DNA of 64,000 nucleotides, from the NCBI GenBank assembly GCA_037445225.1, contig JBBIKW010000010.1:92817-156816 (forward strand), given 5' to 3'. Under the pieces are notes generated by a model. The model was not told the DNA's origin. It worked only from the letters and a program-made list of their open reading frames with translations, and ran no database searches. Of this stretch, positions 9,601 to 18,179 are shown in pieces. The position numbers were made by a program, and so were the translations under genes. Numbering within the stretch: position 1 is the stretch's first letter; each line of letters opens with the position of its first letter. Origin of the DNA: M3007 sp037445225 (lineage in GTDB: Bacteria > Bacteroidota > Bacteroidia > Chitinophagales > Saprospiraceae).

Positions 9601-10961
9601 TAGCAGGCAATCAAGCCGCTACCGTATTCCCCAAGGGTACTTTCACCGTGCGCATGGTCGCCCAGACGCCCTTCGGGTGTCGGGATACCGTGGAGCGTAC
9701 CTTTACTGTAGTCGGACCGGAAGGTACCTTTGAGATGGATAGAAACCTCATCTGTGCTGGCGACTCTGTCGTCTTCCGCCTGAAAGACACCGCCAGTGTG
9801 AGCTCTTGGGAATGGGTTTTTGGTGACGGCACCACGGCTTCCTCCGTCAACCCTGTAACTCACGTGTACGCCTTTCGCCCGCCTACCAACACTACAGTAG
9901 CGCGGCTGGTGCTCAGAGGCGAGGACGACGTCTGCTCTATATCGGTAGAAATGCCGGTCAATTTTTCGCCGGTGCGCGCCAACTTTACCTTAGGGTCGCT
10001 GCCGTGCGTCGGTGCTCCGGTGCAGTTCCTCAACACCTCGATCGAAGCCGACCTGTCGAGCTGGCACTTTGGCGATGGCGGCACGTCTAACCTGCTAAAT
10101 CCTACCTATGTCTTTGCAGCTAGGGGCAACTACACCGTGACGCTGATCGTAACCGATCTGCCTTTGGGTTGCCGAGACACCTTCAGCCAAGACATCGCGA
10201 TTGGCGGTATTCCGAACTTGCAGCTCTTCGGCGACACTGTCTGTGCTGGCGACACGGCCCTCATTGGCATTGCTGCCCCCGCATTGCCCGGTGCGGCATT
10301 TACCTGGTCGCCTGCCAATTTAGTGTTGCCGCCGCAAAATGCCGACATCGTGCGCGTGCGGCCGACGCAGACTACCACTTTCACCGTGAGCATCGTCACC
10401 GATACGGGCTGCCGCGACACCGCTAGCGTCGCGGTGGTGGTACCTACAGCCTATGATGGCGGGCAAAACTTAGACACGATTATCACAAAAGGAGAGAGCG
10501 TGCTGCTTCCGGTCAGCATTGTGCCCGGCTATCTTTACCTATGGGAGCCCGTCAATGTAGGCAATCCGCCTCTAGTGCGCCCCGATACGACGACGACGTA
10601 TATCTTGAGGGTGCGCGATATCTTGGGATGCACAGAGCGCCAATACACGTTCCGCATCCAGGTAGTTCCGGAGCGCGTGTATGCGCCTAACGCCTTTACG
10701 CCCGATGGCGACGGCAACAACGACATCTTTGGCCTATTAGCCGATGGCGATGACGCCTTGGTGCGGGTACTGACCCTACGCGTTTACAATCGTTGGGGCG
10801 AGCTGGTGTATGAGGGCACTGGACCGCTGAACACTACGGGTTGGAACGGCGTCCACAACGGAAAGCCGGCGCCGTCGGATGTATACGCCTGGCTGGCTGA
10901 GGTGGAATTTCTCACGGGCAAAAAGGTACTCCTCAAAGGAGACGTCACTTTGCTCCGCTAA
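6606..10961 (+). CDS. PKD-repeat secreted protein with type B T9SS sorting domain
   Basis: Very large surface or secreted protein of 1451 residues. A signal peptide (MRTLTTSLLLLFFSGVALIAQ) leads into a chain of PKD-like domains. These are recognisable from repeated W-x-F-G-D-G motifs such as WVFGDGSIGSG, WDFGNGNTSTLVNP, WEWSFGDGTKSTERNP, WEWVFGDGTTASSVNP and WHFGDGGTSNLLNP, each followed by a Y-T/V-T-V-x-L strand. The C-terminal 90 residues (NAFTPDGDGNNDIF, VYNRWGELVYEG, NGKPAPSDVYAW, GDVTLLR) are the gliding-motility-associated C-terminal domain that directs export by T9SS and surface anchoring. No catalytic domain is visible, so an adhesin or matrix role is likely. ATGs at 6606 and 6612 both give a good signal peptide. 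Confidence 0.93.
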   Translation: MLMRTLTTSLLLLFFSGVALIAQTADVTQGCAPLTVRFTPPAGVSSFFWDFKDGTSSVIASPINIFTVPGTYDVEFRQTPTGPILGTVTISVYPRPEVFVAADPSSGCVPLSVQFTDSVVAASNIQILGYSWVFGDGSIGSGASPAHVYTATGSFTVSVELSTNFSSCNITQVFPDLVEAGTKPNVDFTTTPTPPAACQPPLTVSFFNTTSGGSGTLTYAWDFGNGNTSTLVNPPAQTYDQLGTFTVTLTASDLLGCSATATRIVRVGPPMADFTVSDTVCLGATVLFLNNSDVGLYQWTFGQGAVPPSSQATNPQVSFSTPGLHNITLQVRDAFNCVNTVTKPIFVEDTTASFTAIPSYACDEPTLFTFISNSSNAVTWEWTFSDGSTASGPTATYTWRVPDTSGYSRLGLWLDTVYLHITTPAGCVGRAFRVDSIWLPNARFMPDVQRGCAPLEVTFSDSSTSRENIVRWTWLFDDGSLPLTVPNEGPVTHIFAAPGDYRVRLVIENSAGCIDTSYAVLIEVGEPIAGDFTADKTDICPGDTVQFINLTNDPRVDGWHFSSESDRLWHCYQNQNPTWVYRSETGDLSVSLTTDYNGCFFTVTKDSFIRVRGPLAKLYYSTTCANEKQFTFVNQSQGATSVTWYLGTGDTTTIDTSFTYLYTIPNRDYTVILKAENPSTGCPTSYDTAVVCPRELRATYTLPDTICGGQIQTLDASSSTGVNAVCYKGYTWYFSFQRPVRTDQPTLDVPLGPSGLQSISLEVESVNGCRDTLERTVFIYNVRPQIAVDKDRICIPGTVSFEDLSTADTTLVKWEWSFGDGTKSTERNPTHTYTTPPPTGDEFLVELRVEDAYGCVGYAQLTIKVYKPVSFISTFPSPARLCVGDSLQLAATDFTAEGSNLSWAWTLGNGQTAVGQQVTTAYSVAGQYTVKVVFTENATGCRDSTFATVEVQAPPQASFLSNVDNQSIICYPQNMLFTNNTPSTVPLSIQWDLGNGVQVAGNQAATVFPKGTFTVRMVAQTPFGCRDTVERTFTVVGPEGTFEMDRNLICAGDSVVFRLKDTASVSSWEWVFGDGTTASSVNPVTHVYAFRPPTNTTVARLVLRGEDDVCSISVEMPVNFSPVRANFTLGSLPCVGAPVQFLNTSIEADLSSWHFGDGGTSNLLNPTYVFAARGNYTVTLIVTDLPLGCRDTFSQDIAIGGIPNLQLFGDTVCAGDTALIGIAAPALPGAAFTWSPANLVLPPQNADIVRVRPTQTTTFTVSIVTDTGCRDTASVAVVVPTAYDGGQNLDTIITKGESVLLPVSIVPGYLYLWEPVNVGNPPLVRPDTTTTYILRVRDILGCTERQYTFRIQVVPERVYAPNAFTPDGDGNNDIFGLLADGDDALVRVLTLRVYNRWGELVYEGTGPLNTTGWNGVHNGKPAPSDVYAWLAEVEFLTGKKVLLKGDVTLLR

Positions 10962-11066
10962 AACGGGCACTGCCCAAATAAGTAGGCGGACGCGCGCTCT
11001 ACAGGCGCGCCTGTCTCATCTTTGCTGCCGAAATAATACCTGTTCAGTTCAAACAGCGAAACAATC

Positions 11067-11861
11067 ATGATTCTAGCAGGGAAAAAAGGCGTCATCTTCG
11101 GCGCCCTCGACCAACAGAGCATCGCCTGGAAGGTAGCCGAACGCTGCGTCGACTGCGGCGCGCAAATCGTATTGACTAACGCTCCTGTTGCCCTCCGCAT
11201 GGGTGAGGTCAAGGCGTTAGCGGAAAAATGCCGAGCTCCCCTCATAGCGGCCGACGCGACCTCGGTAGAAGACTTAGAAAACCTGTTTCGCCAGAGCATG
11301 GAGCACTTCGGCGGAAAGGTCGACTTTGTATTGCACTCCATCGGCATGTCGGTTAATGTGCGTAAAAACCGGCCCTACACCGACCTGAATTACGAATGGA
11401 TGCTCAAGACGCTGGACGTCAGTGCCATCTCGTTTCACAAGACCCTGCAGACCTTGTGGAAGCTGGACGCCATCAACGAATGGGGCAGTGTTGTGGCCCT
11501 CAGCTACATCGCTGCGCAGCGCGTCTTTCCCGACTATTCCGAGATGGCCGAGGCAAAGGCGCTGTTAGAGTCGATTGCCCGCAGCTTTGGCTACCACTTG
11601 GGTACAGCCAAGAAGGTGCGCGTCAACACGGTGTCGCAGTCGCCGACGATCACTACTGCTGGACAAGGCATCAAGGGCTTTCGCGAGTTTTTCGACTACG
11701 CCGATAAGATGTCGCCTTTGGGCAACGCGCCAGCCGAAGCTTGTGCCGACTATTGCGTTGTGCTCTTTAGCGACTTTACGCGCTACGTAACGATGCAAAA
11801 CTTGTATCACGACGGCGGATTTTCGAGCATGGGCATGAGCCCGGCAATCCTTGCAGAGTAA
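11067..11861 (+). CDS. fabI: Enoyl-[acyl-carrier-protein] reductase FabI
   Basis: Catalyses the last, NADH-dependent reduction of each fatty-acid elongation cycle. The 264-residue SDR-type protein starts MILAGKKGVIFGALDQQSIAWKV, the FabI version of the nucleotide-binding loop. It carries VLHSIGMS after the fourth strand, and the Y-x6-K catalytic pair is in PDYSEMAEAKALLES. The C-terminal TRYVTMQNLYHDGGFSSMG resembles the FabI end in which the nicotinamide-side loop closes. Length is typical. It is a stand-alone gene between the PKD giant and a porin. Confidence 0.96.
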   Translation: MILAGKKGVIFGALDQQSIAWKVAERCVDCGAQIVLTNAPVALRMGEVKALAEKCRAPLIAADATSVEDLENLFRQSMEHFGGKVDFVLHSIGMSVNVRKNRPYTDLNYEWMLKTLDVSAISFHKTLQTLWKLDAINEWGSVVALSYIAAQRVFPDYSEMAEAKALLESIARSFGYHLGTAKKVRVNTVSQSPTITTAGQGIKGFREFFDYADKMSPLGNAPAEACADYCVVLFSDFTRYVTMQNLYHDGGFSSMGMSPAILAE

Positions 11862-11903
11862 CTCTGGCGAGGCACAGCCGACCGGAAGGCGATCCATCTA
11901 TCC

Positions 11904-13916
11904 ATGACAATGCGATACACCCCCGCAGATAAGGCGCTCTTCTGGACAGTGCTGTCGGCACTCCAGCGGCGAGCTTCCGCGGCGAAAAGGATAGGGCGAA
12001 GCGGTCGCCTCGAATACATCCTCGCGGGGGCGCTCGCCGCTTCGCAGTGTTTTGCACAGGTGCCCGATACGGTGCGGCTCTCCGAAGACAGCACGGCAGC
12101 CTACTACTTGTTTGCCCAGGCGCCGGAAAGGCGCTACCCTGTGGAGGACACGCTGCCCGACGCCTCCTTTCGCATGTACGACCCAGCCCGCCGCCCGATG
12201 ATCGACTGGGGTACCTTGGGCAATATTGGCGCTTCTGCCCGCCCGCTCTTTTTCCAGACCGACCCGCGCCGTGGGGCGCACACGGGCTACCGAGCTTTCG
12301 ACTTGTATCACCTGAACGCCGACGATCTGCCCTTCTATCCCAATAGGCGCGCGCTCACCGACCTATTCGTCTCTCAAGGGCGCGCACAGACCGAAATCAT
12401 GCTGCGGGCTAAGTTTTCCCGCACGTTCAATCGCGGGCTCAACTTCTCTATCCTACATCAAAATCTAAGTCATCTCGGGCAATATCGGTACCAGGCGGTT
12501 AAGCATATGGCCTTGGCCGTAGGCTTGTGGTATCCTATCCACCGACGCTTCGAGAGCTTTCTCATCGCTACGCGCAACGTCAGCCGCCAACAGGAAAACG
12601 GCGGCTTGTCCGACCCGTCACAAATCACTGGAGGGCAGTTCGGTGGACCTATCTCGGCACAAGTACGCCTGCCCGACCAGCAGGCGCTGACCCGACATGC
12701 GGCTACCGCCCTCTGTTGGATCAACTATTGGACACCGATAGAAGACTGGCTTGGCCGAGGGCGAGCCCTTCGCCTCAGCCACCGGGCCGACTGGAGCACA
12801 GCGCGCTACAAATTCTCTGATCCGGGCACTTCTGCAGGCGGGTTCATTAGGGAGGACTCTGCCTTTTTCCGCCATTTCTTGGTCGATCGGCGCGGGGTTC
12901 GCCACTATGCCGAGTTGGAGCGCCTCGACAACCGCTTAGCGATAGGGACGCTTAAGTACAAGAGTTCCTTAGAGCCATCCGACCGCTTAGAGGTAGGTTT
13001 GCAACACAGCTTCTTCCGATGGTGCCAAGAGCCGTTCGCCGACACGGTCTTTCAGAACCTTTTTTTGACCGGCCGCCTACTGTGGACATCTTCTTCTCGA
13101 TTTGGCTTAGAGGCAAATGGCGGTGTGGGTTTGGGCCCTAATTTGGGGGAATACCAGCTCTTGGCTCAACTTATGCTGGATTTGGGCACTTGGGCTCAGC
13201 TGCGAGCGGGGCTGATCAGCCAGCGCTACCCGCCGCCCCTGTTGACCCAGCGACTGGGCGTGACGCTGCAGCCGTTCTGGGCAAACCGCTTTGAAAAACC
13301 CATTGAAACTGCGCTCTTTGCTACCTATGCGCTGCCGCGTTGGGGTTTTTCCGTCACCGCCCAAGTGCATCAAGTCAACTACTACATCTACTACGACCAG
13401 CGCGCGCTGGCTGCACAGACGAGCGCCCCGCTGCAGGTGGTACAATTGGTGGCGCAAGAGCGCTTGCGCTGGGGGCGGTTGCGCCTCGACCTCACCTTGG
13501 CGGCACAGCGCTTCAACCGCAGCGATGTCCTTCGGTTGCCCGAGGCATTCGCCAAGGGCGCGTTCTACCACTCCGGCTACTTGTTTCAAAAACGGCTCTT
13601 GCTCGAAGCCGGGACCGACTTTCGCATCAATACCGCCTTTTTGGCCGATGCCTACCAGCCACTGACGGCCCAATTTCACTTGCAAGACACTTTCGTAGCC
13701 CAACCGTATCTGTGGATCGACGTCTTTGCGGCGTTCCAAGTACGCTCCTTCCGCTTTTTCTTTCGGTACGAAAACCTAAGGACGCTATGGGATCAGAGCC
13801 AGCTGTTTTTCCAAACGGCGCATTACGGCCAACCCTTTGGCGCTATCCGCCTTGGCATCGCTTGGCGCTTCTGGGATGAACTCACCGCGCCAGCAGATGC
13901 CGATAGCACTCGTTAA
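11904..13916 (+). CDS. Putative outer-membrane porin (Porin_10/DUF4289 type)
   Basis: A 670-residue beta-barrel protein. An export signal with core ILAGALAASQCFAQ lies around residues 38-52. A periplasmic segment follows (DWGTLGNIGASARPLFF, the family's usual opening). Many alternating amphipathic strands rich in aromatic residues then follow, ending on an aromatic strand (GAIRLGIAWRFWDE). This matches the Bacteroidota putative porin family in overall organisation. Substrate is unknown. The first 30 residues before the hydrophobic core are unusually long and basic, so the true start may lie downstream of 11904. A short hairpin with a T-run follows the gene. Confidence 0.8.
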   Translation: MTMRYTPADKALFWTVLSALQRRASAAKRIGRSGRLEYILAGALAASQCFAQVPDTVRLSEDSTAAYYLFAQAPERRYPVEDTLPDASFRMYDPARRPMIDWGTLGNIGASARPLFFQTDPRRGAHTGYRAFDLYHLNADDLPFYPNRRALTDLFVSQGRAQTEIMLRAKFSRTFNRGLNFSILHQNLSHLGQYRYQAVKHMALAVGLWYPIHRRFESFLIATRNVSRQQENGGLSDPSQITGGQFGGPISAQVRLPDQQALTRHAATALCWINYWTPIEDWLGRGRALRLSHRADWSTARYKFSDPGTSAGGFIREDSAFFRHFLVDRRGVRHYAELERLDNRLAIGTLKYKSSLEPSDRLEVGLQHSFFRWCQEPFADTVFQNLFLTGRLLWTSSSRFGLEANGGVGLGPNLGEYQLLAQLMLDLGTWAQLRAGLISQRYPPPLLTQRLGVTLQPFWANRFEKPIETALFATYALPRWGFSVTAQVHQVNYYIYYDQRALAAQTSAPLQVVQLVAQERLRWGRLRLDLTLAAQRFNRSDVLRLPEAFAKGAFYHSGYLFQKRLLLEAGTDFRINTAFLADAYQPLTAQFHLQDTFVAQPYLWIDVFAAFQVRSFRFFFRYENLRTLWDQSQLFFQTAHYGQPFGAIRLGIAWRFWDELTAPADADSTR

Positions 13917-13996
13917 CTGAGTACATCCCTTCCTACACCGTAGCTCGACAGGGCTTAAGCTATGTACAAAGCTTAGGGTAAAACGGAAATTAAGCG

Positions 13997-14019
13997 GCCT
14001 TGATCGGCAAGGCATTTTT
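13997..14019 (+). terminator. Probable rho-independent terminator after the porin gene
   Basis: Stem GCCTTG (13997-14002) and CAAGGC (14008-14013) with a 5-nt loop, followed by ATTTTT. It sits between the convergent porin and photolyase genes. The stem is short, so confidence is moderate. Confidence 0.5.
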
Positions 14020-14048
14020 CTACAGCGGGAGCTGCGTCTCTCCAGCTG

Positions 14049-15389
14049 TTAAACGCTTGACGCAAGAGCGGCTCTAAATGCCTGGAGGCAGCGCTGGCGC
14101 GCAAAGACGTGGTCTACAATGGGCTTAGGATAAGCGCGGGTGTCGAGTTCGGGTATCCATTTTCGGACATAGGCGCCGTCGGGGTCGAACTTTTTAGCTT
14201 GTTCAATGGGGTTGAAGATGCGGAAATAGGGAGCGGCGTCGGTGCCGCAGCCGGCGGCCCACTGCCAGCCGCCGTTGTTGCTGGCGAGGTCGAAGTCGAG
14301 GAGCTTTTGGGCAAAATAGGCTTCGCCCAAGCGCCAGTCGATAAGGAGGTGCTTGGTCAGAAAGCTAGCTGTCACCATGCGGACGCGGTTGTGCATGTAG
14401 CCGGTAGCGTTTAGCTCGCGCATGCCGGCATCTACCAAAGGGTAGCCGGTAGTGCCTTCGCACCAGCGCTGAAACTCTTCAGGCGCGTCGCGCCATAGGA
14501 TGCGTTCGTACTCCGGGCGAAAGGGTTGCCCTACCACGTGAGGGAAGTGGGCTAAGATTTGGCTGTAGAAATCGCGCCAGATCAGTTCGTTCAGGAAGGT
14601 GTCGTTGAGTTGTTGCGCCCGACGCGCTTTTTCGCGGATGCTAATGGTACCGAAGCGAAAGTGCACTCCTAAGCGGGAGGTGCCGGCGATGGCTGGGAAG
14701 TTTCGCGTCTGGTCGTAGTTGCGGATGAGCCCTTGCGGTACCGAGGCGGAAGGGAACGGGATGCCTGCCGGAGCAAAGCCGATGGCCTCTAGGGAGGGGA
14801 AGGGCAATACCTGTGGCACGGGAAGAAAACGGTCGAAATAGCGCTCGCAGGAGTAGGAACTCAAATAGAAAGAGGTGCCGTCAGCTAGCAAGCGCTCTCT
14901 CAGCTTAGCGCGCCACTTTCGGCTGTAGGGCGTAAAGACGGTATAGGGCTTGCCGTCTTCCTTGAGCACCTCGTCTTTCTCAAAGATGACGTGATCCTTA
15001 TAAGTATGCATAGGGATACCCCGCTGTTCGAGCAGTGTCTTCACCGCCGAGTCGCGCGCTACGGCATAGGGTTCGTAGTCGCGATTGGTATATACGGCAG
15101 CCACGGGTAAGGTGCTTAGAAGCTTTTGCCACACCTCTATCGGCTTTCCGTGTTCCACGAGCAAGTCGCTGCCCAGCTCGCGCAGACGCTCTTTAATCTG
15201 AGATAAGGCCCTGTGAATGAATTCTACACGTGCGTCGCGGCGTTCTTGGAGGTCATCGAGGATGTTGGTATCGAAAATGAACAGCGGCAATACGGGATAG
15301 CCGCTGCGCAGCGCGTGGTAGAGCGCAGCGTTGTCGTCCAAGCGCAAGTCGCGCCGAAACCAGAAAAGGGCGATAGGACTGCTGTTCAT
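14049..15389 (-). CDS. phrB: Deoxyribodipyrimidine photo-lyase (class I photolyase/cryptochrome)
   Basis: Blue-light-driven repair enzyme for UV-induced pyrimidine dimers. The 446 residues start with an alpha/beta antenna domain (IALFWFRRDLRLDDNAALYHAL). A helical FAD-binding domain follows, with ETSRLGVHFRFGTIS-like, LIWRDFYSQI, GYPLVDAGMREL, TGYMHNRVRM and LASNNGGWQWAAGCGTDAAP segments, all hallmarks of class I photolyases. The antenna cofactor cannot be read from sequence. The start at 15389 (MNSSPIALFWFRRDL) is preferred to an upstream alternative at 15428. It is downstream of, and on the same strand as, the SPFH gene, but a strong terminator separates them. Confidence 0.93.
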   Translation of the reverse strand: MNSSPIALFWFRRDLRLDDNAALYHALRSGYPVLPLFIFDTNILDDLQERRDARVEFIHRALSQIKERLRELGSDLLVEHGKPIEVWQKLLSTLPVAAVYTNRDYEPYAVARDSAVKTLLEQRGIPMHTYKDHVIFEKDEVLKEDGKPYTVFTPYSRKWRAKLRERLLADGTSFYLSSYSCERYFDRFLPVPQVLPFPSLEAIGFAPAGIPFPSASVPQGLIRNYDQTRNFPAIAGTSRLGVHFRFGTISIREKARRAQQLNDTFLNELIWRDFYSQILAHFPHVVGQPFRPEYERILWRDAPEEFQRWCEGTTGYPLVDAGMRELNATGYMHNRVRMVTASFLTKHLLIDWRLGEAYFAQKLLDFDLASNNGGWQWAAGCGTDAAPYFRIFNPIEQAKKFDPDGAYVRKWIPELDTRAYPKPIVDHVFARQRCLQAFRAALASSV

Positions 15390-15446
15390 AGCGTCAGTTG
15401 CCTTCGGCAGTATGGAAACGCCGACCACTTGGAAAAGGTTGTGGCG

Positions 15447-15489
15447 AAAAAAACTGCCTCGCCTGCCCTTCTCAAGGCAATCGAGGCAG
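15447..15489 (-). terminator. Rho-independent terminator after the SPFH gene
   Basis: On the minus strand, arms CTGCCTCG and CGAGGCAG (15489-15482 and 15461-15454) enclose a loop with an internal TGCC/GGCA pair. Seven Ts follow directly (15453-15447). It lies just downstream of the 15515 stop of the SPFH gene, so it should end that transcript before the photolyase gene. Confidence 0.8.
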
Positions 15490-15514
15490 AGAAAGGTACT
15501 TTGCTTTCAGCCGT

Positions 15515-16363
15515 TTACTGCCCGCTCGCTAAGGGAGTGCGCCCTGGCAATGGTACCAGAGAGGAGCTGCCTTGTTCGGGGTCCATAACCAGAGGCACCA
15601 TTCCGTTGGTGAAGATGACTTTAGCGTTGGGCGATTTGCTCAACTCCAACCAGGCTTCGATGGCTTTAAACTGCAAGATCTCGGGCGTCAACCCTTGAGA
15701 GATGATCTGATTGGCGTCGCGAATACCCTGTGCTTGCACGCGTTTGCGCTCGGCTTCTTGCCGCTCTTGCTGCAGGATAAACTCCATGCGGAGGGCCTGC
15801 TGCTCGGCTTCGAGCTTCTCTTCAATGGCCTTCGTGAGGTTGCGCGGCAATACGATGCTCTTTAGCAGCACTGCCTCCACGATGATGCCCCGAGGCTCTA
15901 AGGTTTTCATCATCAGATCCCGAATCGCTACTTCTATCTCGGCCCGACTGCCGGAGTGCATGTCTTTAGCAAAATAACGCGCTGTCACATCGGCAACCGC
16001 TGAGCGGAAGACGGGCAGGATAAGCGTATTTTCGTAGTCCAGCCCTACATTGCGCAAAAGGTTGGGCGTCTCCTTTTGCATCACGCGGTACAGGATTGAT
16101 ACCTCGCTCTGGATAGTCAGCCCTTCCTTTGAGGGAATGTTGACGTTGAGCTCTATGTTTTCCGTCTGCCCGCTGATCTTGACAATCGTACTAATAAAGG
16201 GATTGAACGTGCGCAGACCGCTGGTGTGAACCTTATCCTCGTATTTGCCGAATGTTCGGCGCACCGCAAACTCGCCTTGGCGAACAACGACGCAATGAGA
16301 AAATAAAAGTGGAAGCGCCATCAACAGGGTTATTACAATAGGCATTTTTACAGCGTTTCGCAT
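15515..16363 (-). CDS. Prohibitin-family SPFH/band 7 protein
   Basis: Membrane-anchored scaffold protein of 282 residues. A hydrophobic N-terminus (MPIVITLLMALPLLFSHC) either spans the membrane or is a signal, with a cysteine at its end. The SPFH domain follows (VVVRQGEFAVRRTFGKYED through EAVLLKSIVLP). A charged coiled coil rich in E, Q and A comes next (KAIEEKLEAEQQALRMEFIL onward). The IISQGLTPEILQFKAIEAW segment is typical of the prohibitin subgroup. Such proteins form large rings in membranes and protect or regulate membrane proteases. No FtsH or NfeD partner is adjacent. A terminator follows the gene. Confidence 0.88.
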   Translation of the reverse strand: MRNAVKMPIVITLLMALPLLFSHCVVVRQGEFAVRRTFGKYEDKVHTSGLRTFNPFISTIVKISGQTENIELNVNIPSKEGLTIQSEVSILYRVMQKETPNLLRNVGLDYENTLILPVFRSAVADVTARYFAKDMHSGSRAEIEVAIRDLMMKTLEPRGIIVEAVLLKSIVLPRNLTKAIEEKLEAEQQALRMEFILQQERQEAERKRVQAQGIRDANQIISQGLTPEILQFKAIEAWLELSKSPNAKVIFTNGMVPLVMDPEQGSSSLVPLPGRTPLASGQ

Positions 16364-16899
16364 ACAAATACTCCTTTTATTTTATTTAATTTATAACACA
16401 CCAACAATCGTTTCTATATCGCAGTTCAATCGAGTGCATGCTCTTTTGGCCAATCCGAGCAAAAGAGGCCTAAAATGCCGCAGCGTCTTTAGGGTGGAGC
16501 AGCGCGGTATTTAGAGCATTAGCGGTCCAGCAATGACTGATGGACACCTATAGTTTGGAGGCGCATAGGATGAGAAAGGTTATTAGAGAGGGCTGTCTTC
16601 GGCTGCGGCAGAGCAATGCCAAACCCTCGGAGGGCGGCACTACCCTCCGAGGGCAGAAGAGGCAAATGGCGTTCCTTTGGAAGCCGCGCTATCTGACGCA
16701 AGGGCTAGCACTGAGCTCTGCAACTTTGGCAACGCATTCAAAAAGACAAGAGCAAACGCCAGCCCCATGGCGAACGACAGAGGGAAACGGAAGGTTCAGC
16801 GCTGCACGTCTCTATATGGCTCTTGCCATAGAGGTTTGATCGCACAAACCATCGCGACTTTTGCACGAGTCTGTGCGCTGCGCGGGCTCGCTGAGGGGA
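16364..16899. other. Gene-poor stretch between the SPFH gene and the frameshifted secreted gene
   Basis: No convincing gene is seen in these 536 bases. The one plus-strand frame (16540-16839) has no leader, domain or plausible composition. An AT-rich segment at 16370-16410 probably holds the SPFH promoter on the minus strand. The only clear structure is the hairpin at 16624-16653. Confidence 0.5.
16624..16653. repeat. 11-bp perfect inverted repeat
   Basis: CCCTCGGAGGG (16624-16634) and CCCTCCGAGGG (16643-16653) are exact reverse complements around an 8-nt spacer. It lies about 250 bp downstream of the minus-strand gene ending at 16900. No long T-run follows on either strand, so it is only weakly terminator-like. 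Confidence 0.5.
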
Positions 16900-17885
16900 T
16901 TAGTATCCTCCCATGTAAAGCCCTGGATCCGGGTGGCCATCGTCGTTGACGTCGAAGCCGGTGGCTTTGAGTTTGATTTTCAGATAGCCGTTTTCTCCGG
17001 TAGTGCCAAAGTGGCTGACGATGTAGATGAGGCCGTAAGCCGTACGGTCGCCCATTTGGGTTCTGACAGCCAATACCTTGCCGTCTAATTTAGTGCGGCT
17101 TTCAACCTTGGGCCCAAAGCCGGTGCATTGCTTGATCACGGCAGCGAGCTGTTTATTGGTCTGGATCCGCTCAAATTGTTCACCGGTCAGCGAAGTGAGG
17201 GCTACCTCCGACTCGTTGACTTCATCCCAAGTGGCCGGCGGGATATTTCGGTCTTTGTACCTAAGGCCCTTAAAAAAGTTATAGGCGAAGGAGTCGTTTT
17301 TCGCGTAGGCGGGGGTCAGAAAGGCGTACATGGGCACTTGGGCGTTGAAATAATCCGTGGCAGTAAAGATCAGATCTACGAGCGACTATTGCCGGCGGCA
17401 TCGATCTCATCCATGATGGCGCCGTTGAGGATATCGATATAGCAACCGTATTTCTTGTTGTTTTGATTGCCCAAGTTAGCCGTGCCGTCGCTGTTGTAGG
17501 CGGGGCTCTCTGGAATAACGGGCAGCTGCTGTTCGATGTATTCTTGGGTGACGCCCATGTTGTAGGTGTTCTCATAGGGTGGCGCCTCAGGCGTATTCAC
17601 TTCAGGATTCACCTGTGTGGCGGGTGTCGGCTCGCCCTTCTTTAGGCGGAGTTTTAGAATGGGTTCAAAGACTGAGATGCTCTCCCGAATGTTTTGCACC
17701 GCTTGCTGCAAATTAGCAGAAGTTTGCGCGGCGTCTTCACTCCACTTTTGAGTGGCTTGTTTGGCGTCTTCCGACATCTTTACGGGGTTGTTTTTGCTGG
17801 GATTTTGCGCCGTTAGGGCGGCTACACTGGCCATCAGAAGAACAAGAGAGATTGCTCTCCTGAGCCTATGTTGATAGAGGGACAT
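16900..17885 (-). pseudogene. Frameshifted secreted protein, hypothetical
   Basis: Two frames join into one protein of about 328 residues. The upstream frame (17885-17376) has a signal peptide (RRAISLVLLMASVAALTAQ) and a helical, Gln/Ser-rich region, and ends DEIDAAGNSRS-stop. The downstream frame is open from just before that stop: LVDLIFTATDYFNAQVPMYAFL and on to the end at 16900 (DVNDDGHPDPGLYMGGY). Adding one G at the single G next to the TAG (position 17379) restores the reading NSRSVDLIFTATDY. Downstream codons look intact, so the lesion is young or a sequencing error. No family is recognised. A copy of the 19-bp GTACCC element lies 112 bp upstream of the start. Confidence 0.65.
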
Positions 17886-17997
17886 ACGCAATGGGATGGC
17901 AGTGCCGTTACTAAATAGCGAAATCATAGATGTACGGTTTGAGTTAAGAATGCACAATTGCTATGTTGCAAAGTTGTGCGGTTGTGGTAGCGGACGT

Positions 17998-18016
17998 CAA
18001 TTACCTTTTTGGGTAC
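17998..18016 (-). promoter_or_regulatory. 19-bp element, copy 1
   Basis: GTACCCAAAAAGGTAATTG on the minus strand, identical to copy 3. It lies upstream of the frameshifted secreted gene (start 17885) in the same orientation as that gene. It is also within the divergent region upstream of the sensor-kinase gene, partly overlapping a plus-strand TACTTTTG element. On the minus strand it is followed 4 nt later by CCGCTACCA, which also follows copy 3. Confidence 0.55.
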
Positions 18017-18021
18017 TTTTG
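18014..18021 (+). promoter_or_regulatory. -7-like element upstream of the sensor kinase
   Basis: TACTTTTG fits TAnnTTTG, 158 bp before the kinase ATG. It overlaps the end of the 19-bp element, so a protein bound there could block or shape this promoter (inference). Confidence 0.3.
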
Positions 18022-18179
18022 TTTTAGATTGCTACGGGTAGTTTCTCTACTTTAGGGCGGTGTGCGGGTGCTTCTGCGCACGACACGGCTTAGTGCCTAT
18101 GGTCAGAGACATCTGAGAGCCCAGTTGTTCCGATTGGCTTCTGGTAGCTTAAAAAGGAGTGCCTGAGGATATCCATCAC

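Noticed and set aside
13107..13739. 210-codon minus-strand frame opposite the porin gene
   Set aside because: Antisense shadow; the porin strand has signal peptide and barrel pattern.
16540..16839. 99-codon plus-strand frame in the 16.4-16.9 kb gap
   Set aside because: No leader, promoter or domain; spans the inverted repeat.
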